Source: Dactylorhiza incarnata (lineage: Eukaryota > Streptophyta > Magnoliopsida > Asparagales > Orchidaceae). Taken from it: 64,000 bases of DNA. The translations under genes and the position numbers were made by a program. This document shows positions 1 through 10,057 of the stretch, in pieces (within the stretch, counting starts at the first letter, position 1; each line of letters opens with the position of its first letter). The notes below the pieces were generated by a model. The model had not been told where the DNA came from and did not search any database. It saw only the letters and a list, made by a program, of their open reading frames with translations. The DNA is taken from NCBI GenBank assembly GCA_033032865.1, contig JAWHQI010000024.1:2108001-2172000 (forward strand), given 5' to 3'.

Positions 1-389
1 AAAGATGCAGAGGGGTTCACCTGAAGATGTAAAAATTACCAACTCTATGCACCTCTCCAGTTGCAACTGGCACATCATTTACAGTCTATCACCGCCACTT
101 GGTCGTTTGCAATACGGGGGATGTATCTGCTCGGGTCATTTCCATAGGTTAGCGGTCATCCAAGTTAGTCGAGGCTAAAGACCTTGCAAAGACAATTATG
201 TAGGTCATAAAGAACATCCTTTGGGGAGAGATAGCTTGTAGGTACAATGTGCCCATCACCATCATCACCGACAATGACCCCCAATTTTTGAATCTCGAGA
301 TGGTAGAGTTCTGTGAGGCGATAGGAACTGACCTACACTTTGATTTATTTCACCACCCCCGCAACAACGAATAGGTTGAAGCATCTAAC
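1..389 (+). pseudogene. G1: Ty3/gypsy integrase fragment, upstream part
   Basis: Conceptual translation in changing frames gives a degenerate gypsy integrase core. Around 252-300 a segment reads I-T-D-N-D-P-Q-F, the second catalytic Asp region (families usually have TDNGxQF), followed by an F-C-E-x-I-G block and, at about 350-380, H-P-x-N-N-E-(stop)-V-E-A, which corresponds to the H-P-Q-x-N-G-Q-V-E-A block with the catalytic Glu. In-frame stops make it non-functional. The reading continues after the hAT-I insertion at 1692. The integrase style and the 3' tandem repeats at 44600 suggest a Tat/Athila-like rather than chromodomain lineage; that lineage call is an inference. Confidence 0.75.
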
Positions 390-1683
390 TAGGCCTGAAA
401 TTTAAAAACCGAAACCGCAAAAAACCGCAAAAAACCGCAACACCAGACCGCACCGTTTTCGAACCGCACCGAACGGTGTGGTGGTGGTGCGGTTTTGATT
501 ATTGAAAAACCGCATAGTTTGCGGTGCGGTTCGGTTTTGGCCTTGTCAAAACCGCATAAACCGCACCGCACCGTATGATTATAGGTATTTTATTTTATAT
601 CTTATAAGTTATAATTTTTTTACTGTTATTGGATTATAAATAATTTTTTACCCCCTTTTATAAGTTATAAATAATGTTTTACTCCCGTTTATAAGTTATA
701 ACTTATAAATAATTTTTTACTGTTGTTTATCTTATCTTATAAGTTATAAGTAAAATTGGCAAACCGCATAAATAATGTTTTACTCCCACTCCCGTATTTT
801 AATGTTCTGCAAAAGCTAGGTCTTACACTTACTCTTCTCCGACGCATCGCCAGCATCGGCTCGCGAGTCGCGACTCCTGCGTTCACAAGAGAGAGGGTGG
901 ATCTACTCCGGCGAGGCGGCGACATCCCTACTTCGGCGATATCTCTTGTTCGGCGGGCTCCAGTTCCCACGACACATCGACATCCCTTCTTCGGCGGCGA
1001 GCTCCAGATCAGGTATATTCCCAGTTCCCTAGCTTAATGTGCCCTAGCTAAATGTGAGGTATTATTCCGGCGACATCTAAATATTCCCAGTTCCCTTGCT
1101 CGCATTGTTATGATTATAGTTTTCTTTATGAAGTGATGAGGTCTAAAGTTCTCAGATTTGAATTCATAAAATAGTGTAGATGTTAATTATTATGATAATA
1201 TTTATCTCACTTCTATCTCAAATTGCGTTGTTATGATTATATTTATCAACTGTGTTGATGTAGTCTAAAGTTCCCAGAACTTATTTTAATTTTAAACAAT
1301 TATGGCTTTATTTGGCGCGGCGGTGGCGTTTCTCCCGACGTGTGCAAACGGAGCTTTCGAACCGGAGGGGCGGAGGCGGGGGATCGAAACGGAGCTTTTT
1401 GCTTCGTTGCTCATGGCGCGGCGGGTGCAAACGCGGCAAAGGCCGCCGCCCGCCATTTGGTTGCGCGCCTTGCGGCGGCGTTTGCCGGAACCGCCGCGCC
1501 AAATGAAGCCTATAACAAAACATAAGAAAAAACCCGAAACCGCACCGCAAAAACCGACTCCAAACCGCACCAATATCACACCGCACCGCACGGTTTGGTT
1601 GCGGTGCGGTTTTGTAAAGTCAAAAACCGACCCTCTTTGGTGCGGTTGCGGTTTGGGCTCAAACCGCACCAGTTTCAGGCCTA
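390..1683. mobile_element. hAT-I: non-autonomous hAT transposon in G1
   Basis: The element is 1,294 bp and is flanked by a perfect 8-bp target duplication CATCTAAC (382-389 and 1684-1691), the hallmark length for hAT. Its ends form an 11-bp terminal inverted repeat, TAGGCCTGAAA. Subterminal zones (about 405-575 and 1535-1675) are packed with AAACCGCACCG-type words in both orientations, typical of transposase-binding subterminal repeats. The interior has AT-rich stretches and a GC-rich stretch (840-1010) but no transposase domain. Removing it rejoins the G1 integrase reading, which confirms the boundaries. Confidence 0.93.
1304..1510. mobile_element. Small GC-rich MITE nested in hAT-I
   Basis: A 207-bp element with imperfect terminal inverted repeats of about 20 bp (GGCTTTATTTGGCGCGGCGG at the left; the right end reversed starts GGCTTCATTTGGCGCGGCGG). 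It is flanked by TAT on both sides (1301-1303, 1511-1513). The GC-rich interior contrasts with its AT-rich surroundings. A 3-bp duplication suggests PIF/Harbinger ancestry, but TAT is not the usual TTA/TAA target, so the superfamily is uncertain. Open frames across it are compositional. Confidence 0.75.
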
Positions 1684-1950
1684 CATCTAACAAGCTGGTA
1701 CTAAATTTGTTGAAGAAGAAGGTCGAGAAGCTGTGGAGAAATTGGGTGGACCAACTCCCTACCGTCCTTTGGGATCTGAGAACTACCCCTACTCAACCAC
1801 TGATGATACTCCTTTCAAGCTATGATGCAAGACCAAAGCTCTCATTTTGGTGGAATTCAAAGCAAGAAGCCCTCAGGTTATTTCCTCCTAGGATGTGGGA
1901 GGGGCAGGGGGAGGGAGAATGATGGTTGGAGAACAAAGAGTAATATAAGG
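1684..1950 (+). pseudogene. G1: integrase fragment, middle part
   Basis: Starts with the second copy of the hAT-I target duplication. From 1690 the translation resembles the gypsy integrase stretch after the catalytic Glu (N-K-x-x-L-x-x-L-K-K-x-V-E-K, then N-W-V-D-x-L-P-x-V-L-W-x-L-R-T-T-P). It decays into purine-rich sequence near 1890-1920 and is cut at 1950 by element B. The same gene resumes at 44131. Confidence 0.75.
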
Positions 1951-2386
1951 TGTTGGAACATGAGTTCATCATATCATGGTTTAAGAATAACAAATCCTAA
2001 GTTATATTTAATCTACTTTGTTTGTGTTTATAGTGTTCAGGTCCTATAGGTATAATTAGAGAAGTACATGTGAGATATGGACTGAATTAGTCACTACCAC
2101 ACGACGATGGGTACTACTATCGACGGTAACTATCATTCCAAAATGATAACTAGAAAGGAGCATTCCAAAAGGGACTTGGCGGGAGCAAAGATATTAATAT
2201 ATAAAGCCTTACCGCACCACGATAACCCTATTACATCGTGGTAATCTGTAGGCAACCCCGGGCAATCACAAAATGACTGAGGAGCCAAATGAAGCAAGAG
2301 ATCAAATTTTGGCGGGATACAATATTGTACTACTGCGGAGCGATAGGTCTTACCACACTGCTATGATTATTGCCTAAGATACGATG
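1951..2386 (+). repeat. B 5' LTR, 3'-truncated
   Basis: Matches the first part of the B 3' LTR (42895 onward), including the ACATG(T/G)GAGATATGGACTG block near 2066. Homology ends at 2386, in the GATACGATG word also present near 43322-43330. The remainder of the LTR, the primer site and the start of gag are missing; gag-like sequence follows at once. Short inverted words (ACTATCGACGG, ACCGCACCACG, CATCGTGGT) lie at 2110-2240. Confidence 0.88.
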
Positions 2387-2519
2387 TGGAAGATGAACAA
2401 TTCTGAATGGAGCTTGGCGAGGAAGTGGACGTAATGTACACGAAGTTCACAAAGATTGTGAATTCCTCCAAAGTCCTTGGAAAGACCTTCTCAAACAGTG
2501 ACTTGGTGTGGAAGATACT
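2387..2519 (+). pseudogene. B gag fragment, upstream piece
   Basis: At 2425-2519 the sequence parallels the A gag region 4365-4465 (D-V-D-x-M-Y-T-x-F-T-K-I-V-N, then S-K-x-L-G-K-T, then D-L-V). It is cut at 2519/2520 by element A, whose target duplication AATAT is at 2520-2524, and resumes at 12482. The upstream gag portion was lost in the deletion that also removed most of the 5' LTR. Confidence 0.8.
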
Positions 2520-2733
2520 AATATTGTTGGATCATGGTTTTCCGCATTCCTTTGATTTGAGAATAACAAATCCTACTTGTATTTGATCTTGTTTGTCATT
2601 GTGTTTTAGCATTTAGGTTTGGACAGATATGACACCAGGTTGCTGCAACAATGGTCTGGCACTAACCACAAGCAGAAGATCTGAAAGTTGTCTAACGCCA
2701 GACATTAGGTCTTAACGCTGGGCGCTAGTGTTC

Positions 2734-2955
2734 GACGAAATGGCGTTCGACGAAATGAGAAGCCGTTCGATGAAATGGAGTTTGACGAAATGAGATGCGT
2801 TCGACGAATTGAGTTTCCGTTCGACAAAATGACGTTCGATGAAATTGCGTTCAACGAAATGAGATGCCGTTCGACGAAATGGCGTTCCACGAAATGAGAT
2901 ATCATTCGACGAAATAGCGATCGACGGGATGAGATGCAGTTCGACGAAATGGCGT
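2734..2955. repeat. Array of TTCGACGAA palindromic words in A U3
   Basis: About 13 copies of GTTCGACGAAATG or close variants, irregularly spaced, with core TTCGACGAA (a palindrome apart from its centre). Most variants are C-to-T or G-to-A changes (TTCGATGAA, TTTGACGAA, TTCAACGAA, TTCGACAAA), as expected from decay of methylated CpG. The same array is at about 11325-11550 in the 3' LTR. Its position upstream of the TATA box suggests a cluster of factor-binding sites; that is inference. Confidence 0.85.
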
Positions 2956-3232
2956 GATAGAAACTCAACGCCATGCGTTAGGTCTTAACGCTGGGCGCTA
3001 TCCATTCGACAAATTTGGCAAGGAGAAAGCAACCATGATTGCAGGAGGAACTTTAGGAATGATTTGCCCAACGCCCGCGTTATCCTTAATGCCGGCGTTA
3101 GTATTGCCTAAAATAAAACTATTCCTAAAGTGCAGAATCTCCTTCCTCTTCTGAAGATCCGAGCCATCAATATGTTGCTATACATGGTCAACGCCCCGCG
3201 TTAGCACTTAACACCGACGTTAGCTCAAAGTC

Positions 3233-3239
3233 TATAAAT
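3233..3239 (+). promoter_or_regulatory. TATA-like box of A 5' LTR
   Basis: TATAAAT downstream of the U3 inverted-word cluster and about 650 bp before the LTR end. It is conserved in the 3' LTR. It would set the start of the genomic transcript. Confidence 0.5.
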
Positions 3240-3890
3240 TAGATTATTTCGATGTCTCTTATGACTGACTTTGGTGAGCCCTATTCCAGCACTTGATAAT
3301 CTCTGCAAGGGCCGTAATTCCAGACCATCTTCTCCCACACAAGTTTCAGACAAAGAATTCAAGGAGAGCCGGATCAACGCTTATGCAACGTGAAGGACGC
3401 ACGCTTCGACTTCAAGAATATCCAGCGAGCCTTCACCTTCTCCAGAATTCTTTATAGGGAGTTTTTTATTATATGTTGTATTTCTCTTTTGTAACTCTTT
3501 TTATTACCATCGTGGAGTGAATTCGCCTCGTGTTGGCGACTAGGTCTAGTGGGTAGATCTAGGGGGTGCTCGAGGCCTTTTCTGGGGATAGAAAGGCTAG
3601 AGTGGCTTGAGGCCATATCCGGGGGAGGATAGGCTAAAGCCACCGGTTCGTGGGGATACGAGTCGGGATAGAAAACAAAAAGGATTTTCATATTTATCGC
3701 CCATGATTTCTAGCATCATAAGAAATCAAGTTTTGTAAGTTCATATCTCAAGAATTAATAAAATCATGTTTCTCTTTTATATCACTTGACTTCTTCTTTG
3801 CTAATTACAAATGTTTTTAAAGTAAAGTTTAAGTTTTTAAAACCCTTATTCACCCCCCCCCCCCTCTAAGGGCGCCTCACGATCCAACAA

Positions 3891-3903
3891 GTGGTATCAG
3901 AGG
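3891..3903 (+). other. A primer-binding site (initiator tRNA-Met)
   Basis: GTGGTATCAGAGG lies one base after the 5' LTR. TGGTATCAGAG is complementary to the 3' end of plant initiator tRNA-Met, the usual primer for plant copia elements. Confidence 0.85.
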
Positions 3904-3938
3904 GAGGTTATTCCAAATCGGTCTAACAACCGGGAATA

Positions 3939-5849
3939 ATGGCGTCTCGTGATCTCGCTTTTCATGAAGGGCAAGGAATAAGTAGACCTCCACTTTCACC
4001 GGAACTGACTATAATTATTCGAGGACGCAAATGCGTTGTTTTCTAATTAATTTTGATCTAGATGTTTGGGCTAGTATTGAAACACCATATACAACTCCTA
4101 CTTATATTGTTGGAGAAGTAAACATGGAAAAAGCCTAGAGATAGGTGGGATGATGGGGATAAAAATAAATGCAAAAATAATGCTAAAGCTATGAATGCTT
4201 TATTCTGCACATTAGATAGGACCGAGTTTAATAGATTTTGTGCTTGTAAAACTGCTTATGACATTTGGAATTTACTTGAAATAACTCATGAAGGTACCTC
4301 GCAGGTCAAAGACTCAAAGCTATTCCAACTGGAATCAGAGTTTGAAAGGTTCAGGATGGATCCAAGTGAGGATGTGGACTCAATGTATACTCGCTTCACC
4401 AAGATTGTCAACGCCTCAAAGATTCTTGGGAAAACTTATTCAAACGGTGACTTGGTGAGAAAGATCCTTCGGTCTCTTCCTCCGAAGTTCAATCCAAAGG
4501 TGACTGCAATTTCTGAATCGCATGATCTAAGGCGGCTCCAGATTGAGAGCCTCATTGGGAATCTCAAAACCCATGAGGTCGAACTCAACATTCAAGATGA
4601 AGAATACAATAAGGAGCCAAAGAAGAAGGCTTTGGCACTAAAGTCGAGAAAAGAGGATGATAATGATGAAGAAGATGAGGAGAGTCTCTTTATGAAAAAC
4701 TTCATAAAGTTCATGAAGAATCCAGAAAGAAGGAATACTTTCCGCAAGTACTTTCGTAAAGGGTCATCTTCCAAAAAGGAGAAAAAGGACAAATCAAGTG
4801 AAGACGATGAAGAGTGACCTCCTCCCGAGTGCTTCCACTGCAGGAAGACCGGGGATATAAGGAGCCAATGCCCAAAATACCTGAAGGAGCAAAAATAAAA
4901 GCAGAAGAAGAAGGTCTTGAAGGCGGCAACATGGGATGATTCTTCATCTGGTTGCTCAAACGATTTGAGTTCAAGCGAGGATGATAAGGCAAATTTGTGT
5001 CTCATGGGAAGGAATCAAGAACCATCTGATGACGAGTGCAGTGTCCAAAGCAACACTGAGGTAATCCCTTTAACTTATGATGATCTTTATGTTGAATATT
5101 TAAATACCTGCAAATCATTTGGTAAAAATTTAAAGGATCTTGAACTTCTTAAAACAGAAAATAAAATACTCTTGAAACAAAATCAAAAATTAAATAAAGA
5201 AATAATGTCTTGCCAAAAGAATGACAATCATTTGACAAAAGTAAAGGAACTTGAAAATAATCTTTCTAAGGCTCTCTCCAATATCGAAACACTCATGAAA
5301 GAAAAGGGAGACTTAGAAATAAGGTTAAACATATCTCACTCTCAAATTGAAAATGAAAAGAAAAAATTTGCAAAGAGATGTGGAAATCTAGTAAGTGAAA
5401 ACTTCGCCTTAAAAGCCTGAATAAATGATCTCAATATGGCAATAAACAAATTTGGGGTTGGCCAAAAATCATTGGACATGATATTGGGCAACCAGTGTCA
5501 TGGGTCTGCCAAGTATGGGCTGGGATTTGTCTCTGAAACCTACCGCCCAGCGTTAACTGCTAACGCTGACTTTAGCTCTGTTTCCAAGAATCAAAAATTG
5601 CTTTCTAAATATAATTCCTTTAATCCCTCTACCTCTGTGTATACCAGCAAGAGTCAACCACAGTCACAGAAAAAGGTCTCAACCCCTTTTATTGCTTGTG
5701 CCAATTGCTTATTATTTGGGCACACCACAGTCTCTTGTAGGAAGAAGGGAAAGCGCACTTTAAAACAAATCTTGGTACCTAAGGTCTCCACCTATGTTAT
5801 GGGAGGAACCTCATGGGTATCCGGATCTTCACTAACATTTTCTTCTTAG
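3939..5849 (+). pseudogene. A gag (nucleocapsid, coiled-coil spacer)
   Basis: Starts at ATG 3939 (M-A-S-R-D-L-A; D gag starts M-A-S-H-D-L-A). Two compensating single-base shifts near 3990 and 4130 disturb the N-terminus. From 4191 there is a 208-codon UBN2-type gag segment, a Lys/Glu/Asp-rich stretch, and a CCHC knuckle near 4831-4872 (C-F-H-C...C-P). A long coiled-coil (4917-5420) and a second C-x2-C-x4-H-x4-C knuckle (about 5698-5740) follow. In-frame stops at 4815-4817 (TGA), 4896-4898 (TAA), 5418-5420 (TGA) and 5847-5849 (TAG). The last is also present in B and may mark the true gag end. All segments from 4191 on are in one frame. Confidence 0.88.
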
Positions 5850-8800
5850 GTGTGTTGGCAGGCTAAGGACAAAGGAGACATGTGGTACTTGGACTCGGGT
5901 TGCTCCAAGCACATGACGGGCGATAAAGCAAAGTTCCTTAGCCTCTCTAAGAAAAAAGGAGGAACCGTGATGTTTGGTGACTATGGAAAAGGAAGAATGT
6001 TAGGCACTGGTACAGTGGGTAACGAATCTTTCTCTCTTACAAATGTGTTATTTGTTGAAGGCTTAAAACACAACTTAATTTCTATTAGTCAACTATGCGA
6101 TAAAGGTCTGAAAGTGTTATTTGAGTCTTCATCAAATCTATGCAAAATTATTTATCCTAAGTCTAATAATATTGTACTCACTGCACCAAGAGTTCATAAT
6201 GTCTATTTAATTACTTTTCATGATCTATCACGTGCATCACTCAAATGTCTTATTTCAAAAAATGAAGAACTTGAATTATGGCATATGCGTCTTGGTCACT
6301 CTAGCACTAAGTTAATTTTAAAATTGTCAAAAAATAAAATTATTAGTGGGTTACCAATACTAAATGGAATCTATCTTCTTTATGCCCGTCTTACCAAAAA
6401 GGAAAATTTTCAAAAAAACATCATTTAAAAGTAAAAGTGAAATATCCACCACAAGACCTTTGCAACTAATTCACATGGACCTCTTTGGGCCAATTAGCAC
6501 TTGTAGTCTTGCGGGCAAAAAGTACGCTTTTGTATTAATTGATGATTTCTCTAGATTCACATGGACTTTGTTTCTCACCTCCAAATCCGATGCATTTTCT
6601 GAATTTTCAAAACTTTGTAATCGCATTCAAAATGAGTTAGACTTAAAAATAAAGTGCATAAGGTCAGATCCTGGAGGAGAATTTGAAAATGATAGTTTCA
6701 CCACCTTCTGTAATAATCTAGGTATCAAGCATGAATTTTCCGCTCCACGCACCCCCAACAAAATGGTGTGGTGGAAAGGAAAAATAGAACCCTTCAGGAA
6801 CTCGTGCGCACTATGTTATCCGAGTATGGGTTGCCTAGATCATTTTGGGCTGAAGCAGTAAATACATCTTGTTATGTTATAAATTGTATCATGCTTCGCT
6901 CTATTTTGAAATTAACTCCATATGAATTATATTACCAAAAGAAACCTAATGTATCGTACTTTCATGTTTTTGGATGTAAATGTTTTATCTTAAATACAAA
7001 AGATGCATTAGCTAAATTTGATGAAAAATGCGATGAAGGAGTCTTTCTTGGTTACTCGTCTACTAGCAAGGCTTATAGGATATATAATAAGAAATCTAAT
7101 AAGGTTGAAGAGTCTATTCAGTGAAGTTCGATGAAATTATGCCTTGTGTAGATTCTAATAGTGCGGGAAAAGAAGATGAACCCCCTTCACCTTTGGAGCT
7201 TGATGACGATGAATTACTTGGAAAGGACAAAGAAGTAGAACCGGTGCAAGAAGAGTTTGTGCCTCCAAGCGTGCTTAGATTCACAAGAGATCATCCAAGG
7301 GAACTTGTCATTGGAGAACCATCAAGAGGGGTAACTACACGCTCTTCCTTTAATGAATCTTTTTCTAATTTATGCTTTGTCACTGAAATTGAACCTAAAA
7401 ATGTTTCTACCGCTTTAAATGATGAGTTTTGGTTTATTGCTATGATCGAAGAATTAAATCAATTTGAACGCAATAGGGTTTGGAAGCTTGTAGAAAGACC
7501 ATCTAATCACCCAGTTATTGGTGTCAAATGGATATTTAAAAATAAATTAGATGGAGATTCTAGAATCACTGGGAACAAAGCTAGACTAGTAGCATAAGGT
7601 TATTCACAAATTAAGGGGGTCGACTTTGATGAAACATTTGCTCCCGTTGCTCGCCTTGAATCAATTAGAATTTTTCTGGCTTTTGCGAGTTATAAGAAGT
7701 TTAAACTATTTCAAATGGATGTAAAAAGTGCATTCTTAAACGTGATAATTAAAGAAGAAGTCTATGTAGAACAACCCCGAGACTTTATAGATGAAAATTT
7801 TCCAAATCATGTTTATAGATTAGAAAAAACGCTTTCTGGTCTAAAACAAGTGCCCCGTGTTTAGTATGAACGTCTAACATCTTTTTTATTAAAGCACGGT
7901 TATAAAATGGGTAGTGCCGACAAGACGATCTTCATTAAGCATATTAATGATGATATAATTATTTTACAAATATATGTTGATGATATTATTTTTGGAGCCA
8001 CTAATGAAGTGCTACGTAATGAAGTTGTACTTGTAATACAAAATGAATTTGAAATGAGTCTAGTTGGTGAATTAACTTATTTTTTAGGCTTTCAAATAAC
8101 CCAAAGAAATGATGGAATCTTTATATGTCAATCTAAATATGTCTATGATATGTTAAAACGATTTGGATTTGAAAACATAAAACAAGCTAGTACTCCAATG
8201 AGCGCATCACTAAAATTAGGAAAAGATGAAACTGGAATTTCCATTGACCAAACTTTATATAGAGGGATGATTGGATCCTTATTATACCTTAGTGCATCTA
8301 GACCCGATATTATGTTTACCGTATGCTTATGCGCTAGATTTCAAGCAAACCCAAAAGAATCTCATTTAAAAGCAGTAAAATGAATATTTAGATATCTAAT
8401 TGGCACACCTAAACTAGGTCTTTGGTATCCAACTAATGATTCCTTTCTATTACATGGGTATTCCGATTTCGATTATGCGGGTTGCTCTCTAGATAGAAAA
8501 AGCACTAGTGGCACATGTCATTTCTTAGGTCCTTCTCTAGTTGCATGGTCAAGTAGAAAACAAAATTTTGTTGCCCTCTCCAACACCGAGGCGGAATATA
8601 TTGCACTAGGAAGTTATTGTGCCCAAGCTTTATGGATGACTCAAACCTTAGAAGATTTCAGAATTCATCTAACTAATATTGAACTCAAGTGTGACAACAA
8701 GAGTGCTATTGATTTAACCAACAACCCCATTCATCACTCAAGATCTAAACACATAGACGTTAGACATCATTTCATTAGGGATCACATAAAAAAGGAACAT

Positions 8801-8920
8801 GTTCATGTAAACTTTATTGGAACTGAATCCCAACTTGCAGACATCTTTATTAAGCCTCTACCTGACTCCCACTTTACTCTACTTAGATTAGAATTAGGAG
8901 TCTTAGACTTAACAAATTGA
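5850..8920 (+). pseudogene. A pol (protease, integrase, RT, RNase H)
   Basis: Domains in order: aspartic protease W-Y-L-D-S-G-C-S-K-H-M-T-G (about 5883-5921); GAG-pre-integrase (L-W-H-M-R-L-G-H, about 6275-6300); integrase core with D in H-M-D-L-F-G-P (about 6472) and R-S-D-P-G-G-E-F (about 6660), where the usual H is P; V-E-R-K-N-R-T-L-Q-E at 6768, including the catalytic Glu; RT from about 7388 with catalytic Y-V-D-D at 7973-7984; RNase H (about 8456-8915) with D-Y-A-G-C-S-L and E-A-E-Y-I-A-L. Frameshifts lie near 6390, 6770 and 7120. Stops are at 7595-7597, 7864-7866 and 8381-8383. All active-site motifs remain, but the ORF is not continuous. Confidence 0.92.
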
Positions 8921-9830
8921 AAACTCATCACATGTTATGAAAAATCAAATAAAAATAAATAAATAAAACTATTTTGAAAACCACAAAAATATCCCTAAAT
9001 AAGCCTTCTATTCATTTACATTTTCTCTGAAAATTCTACCCTAAGAAGGTCTATATACATACTATCTATGCCAAAGAAAAGTTTTTCAAAAAATCTCAAA
9101 AACAGCGCACTGTCTTGGCGTTAACTAGTTAACGCTAGGCGCTAGCCTTTTTTCCAGATTGAAATATTGCTTTCTCTACACTATTTCTGGTATTTTTATA
9201 ATGATTTTTCTCTGTTTATTTTCTCAGATTTAAAATTATTTTGTTATTAATTTTGTTGCTTTATTCCAAAATACAAAAAAATTCAAATAATTCAAAATGA
9301 TCAAAAATATGTTTTTTTTATTTGTTTACAAAATTATGGTTTGACTATAAAACTTCATAAGAGCAAACATCTTTGTGATTTTGTTTCCAATGGTCAAAAT
9401 TGAGTTTTACATACTCACAAGGATTTTCTTCAATGTCTAATTTTAATTTCAAATTTTCTAAACATTGTTTTTGTCATGCCTTGACCTTAATCTGATTATG
9501 TGCAATGAAATAATCTATAGAAAATTGTGTATAATTGCCTAGCATGCCTCTAAGCATGAGTAATGTTTTATGCTAATCAATGATTCATTCACTCACTATT
9601 TTGGTAATCTACATGTTCTCATAATCATAATCTTGCATGATTGTGTAGTGTAATAGTCTTAACATATTAAGTTATATGTCTAAATTTCCTACACCTTCAT
9701 TCAAACAATAAATTTCTTGCACACGTAGAAGTGTTATTTCAATATTGTTAGTGTTTGCAACAACAAGTGAATTCAGAGACCTTTGGACCGCTATTACAAT
9801 AATATGAAATAAAATGTCAAAGATAACTCA

Positions 9831-9891
9831 ACAAAGCACTACTCACCCTCCTGATAAGTCTTAATGAGCATTGTGAGGTTGAGCACCTTGG
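9831..9891 (+). promoter_or_regulatory. A conserved hairpin box 1
   Basis: Holds CTGATAAGTCTTAATGAGC followed by GAGCACCTTGG, with a CCTC/GAGG stem around the loop. Counterparts are B 41756-41817, D 32844-32907 (-) and E 63921-63984 (-). Function unknown; a packaging or RNA-structure role is possible. Confidence 0.6.
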
Positions 9892-9994
9892 AAAGAATTG
9901 TAAAGTGTCTTGTGCAAACACATTCATCTTTTATCACTTCTATTTGTACATCGGATCACTAAAAATAAAAATCAATAAAATTGCTTATGTGATC

Positions 9995-10057
9995 CCCCAA
10001 GCAACACTTCGCTCTCTAATAAGTATTAATGAGCATTGTGTGGGAGAAGCACCTTGG
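9995..10057 (+). promoter_or_regulatory. A conserved hairpin box 2
   Basis: Outer arms CCAAG (9997-10001) and CTTGG (about 10053-10057) enclose CTTCGCTC pairing with GAGAAG around the loop TAATAAGTATTAATGAGC. Counterparts are B 41931-41993, D 32667-32730 (-) and E 63742-63806 (-). Confidence 0.62.

Larger units (their letters stand above)
2525..3889 (+). repeat. A 5' LTR
   Basis: Starts TGTTGG, ends GATCCAACA and is colinear with 11118-12481. A TATA-like TATAAAT is at 3233-3239 (counterpart 11827-11833), so U3 is roughly the first 700 bp and holds the palindrome array. A CAACGCC...GCGTTAG inverted word recurs three times between the array and the TATA box. A poly-C run (about 3853-3864) precedes the 3' terminus. 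Confidence 0.95.

Noticed and set aside
1302..1922. 206-codon plus-strand frame
   Set aside because: It runs across the MITE, the end of hAT-I and the G1 integrase, three unrelated sequences, so it cannot be a gene.
2705..2974. Minus-strand 89-codon frame in the A 5' LTR, with a similar one at 11299-11562
   Set aside because: It is generated by the repeated TTCGACGAA array, lies antisense in U3 and has no domain. Its presence in both LTRs reflects LTR identity, not coding constraint.
3891..3903. tRNA-like sequence at primer sites
   Set aside because: Only the short complement to a tRNA 3' end is present at the A, C, D, F and G2 primer sites; no tRNA gene structure.
4592..5005. Antisense frames over A gag
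   Set aside because: Mirror of Lys/Glu/Asp-rich gag codons (poly-Ser and poly-Phe in antisense); no independent support.
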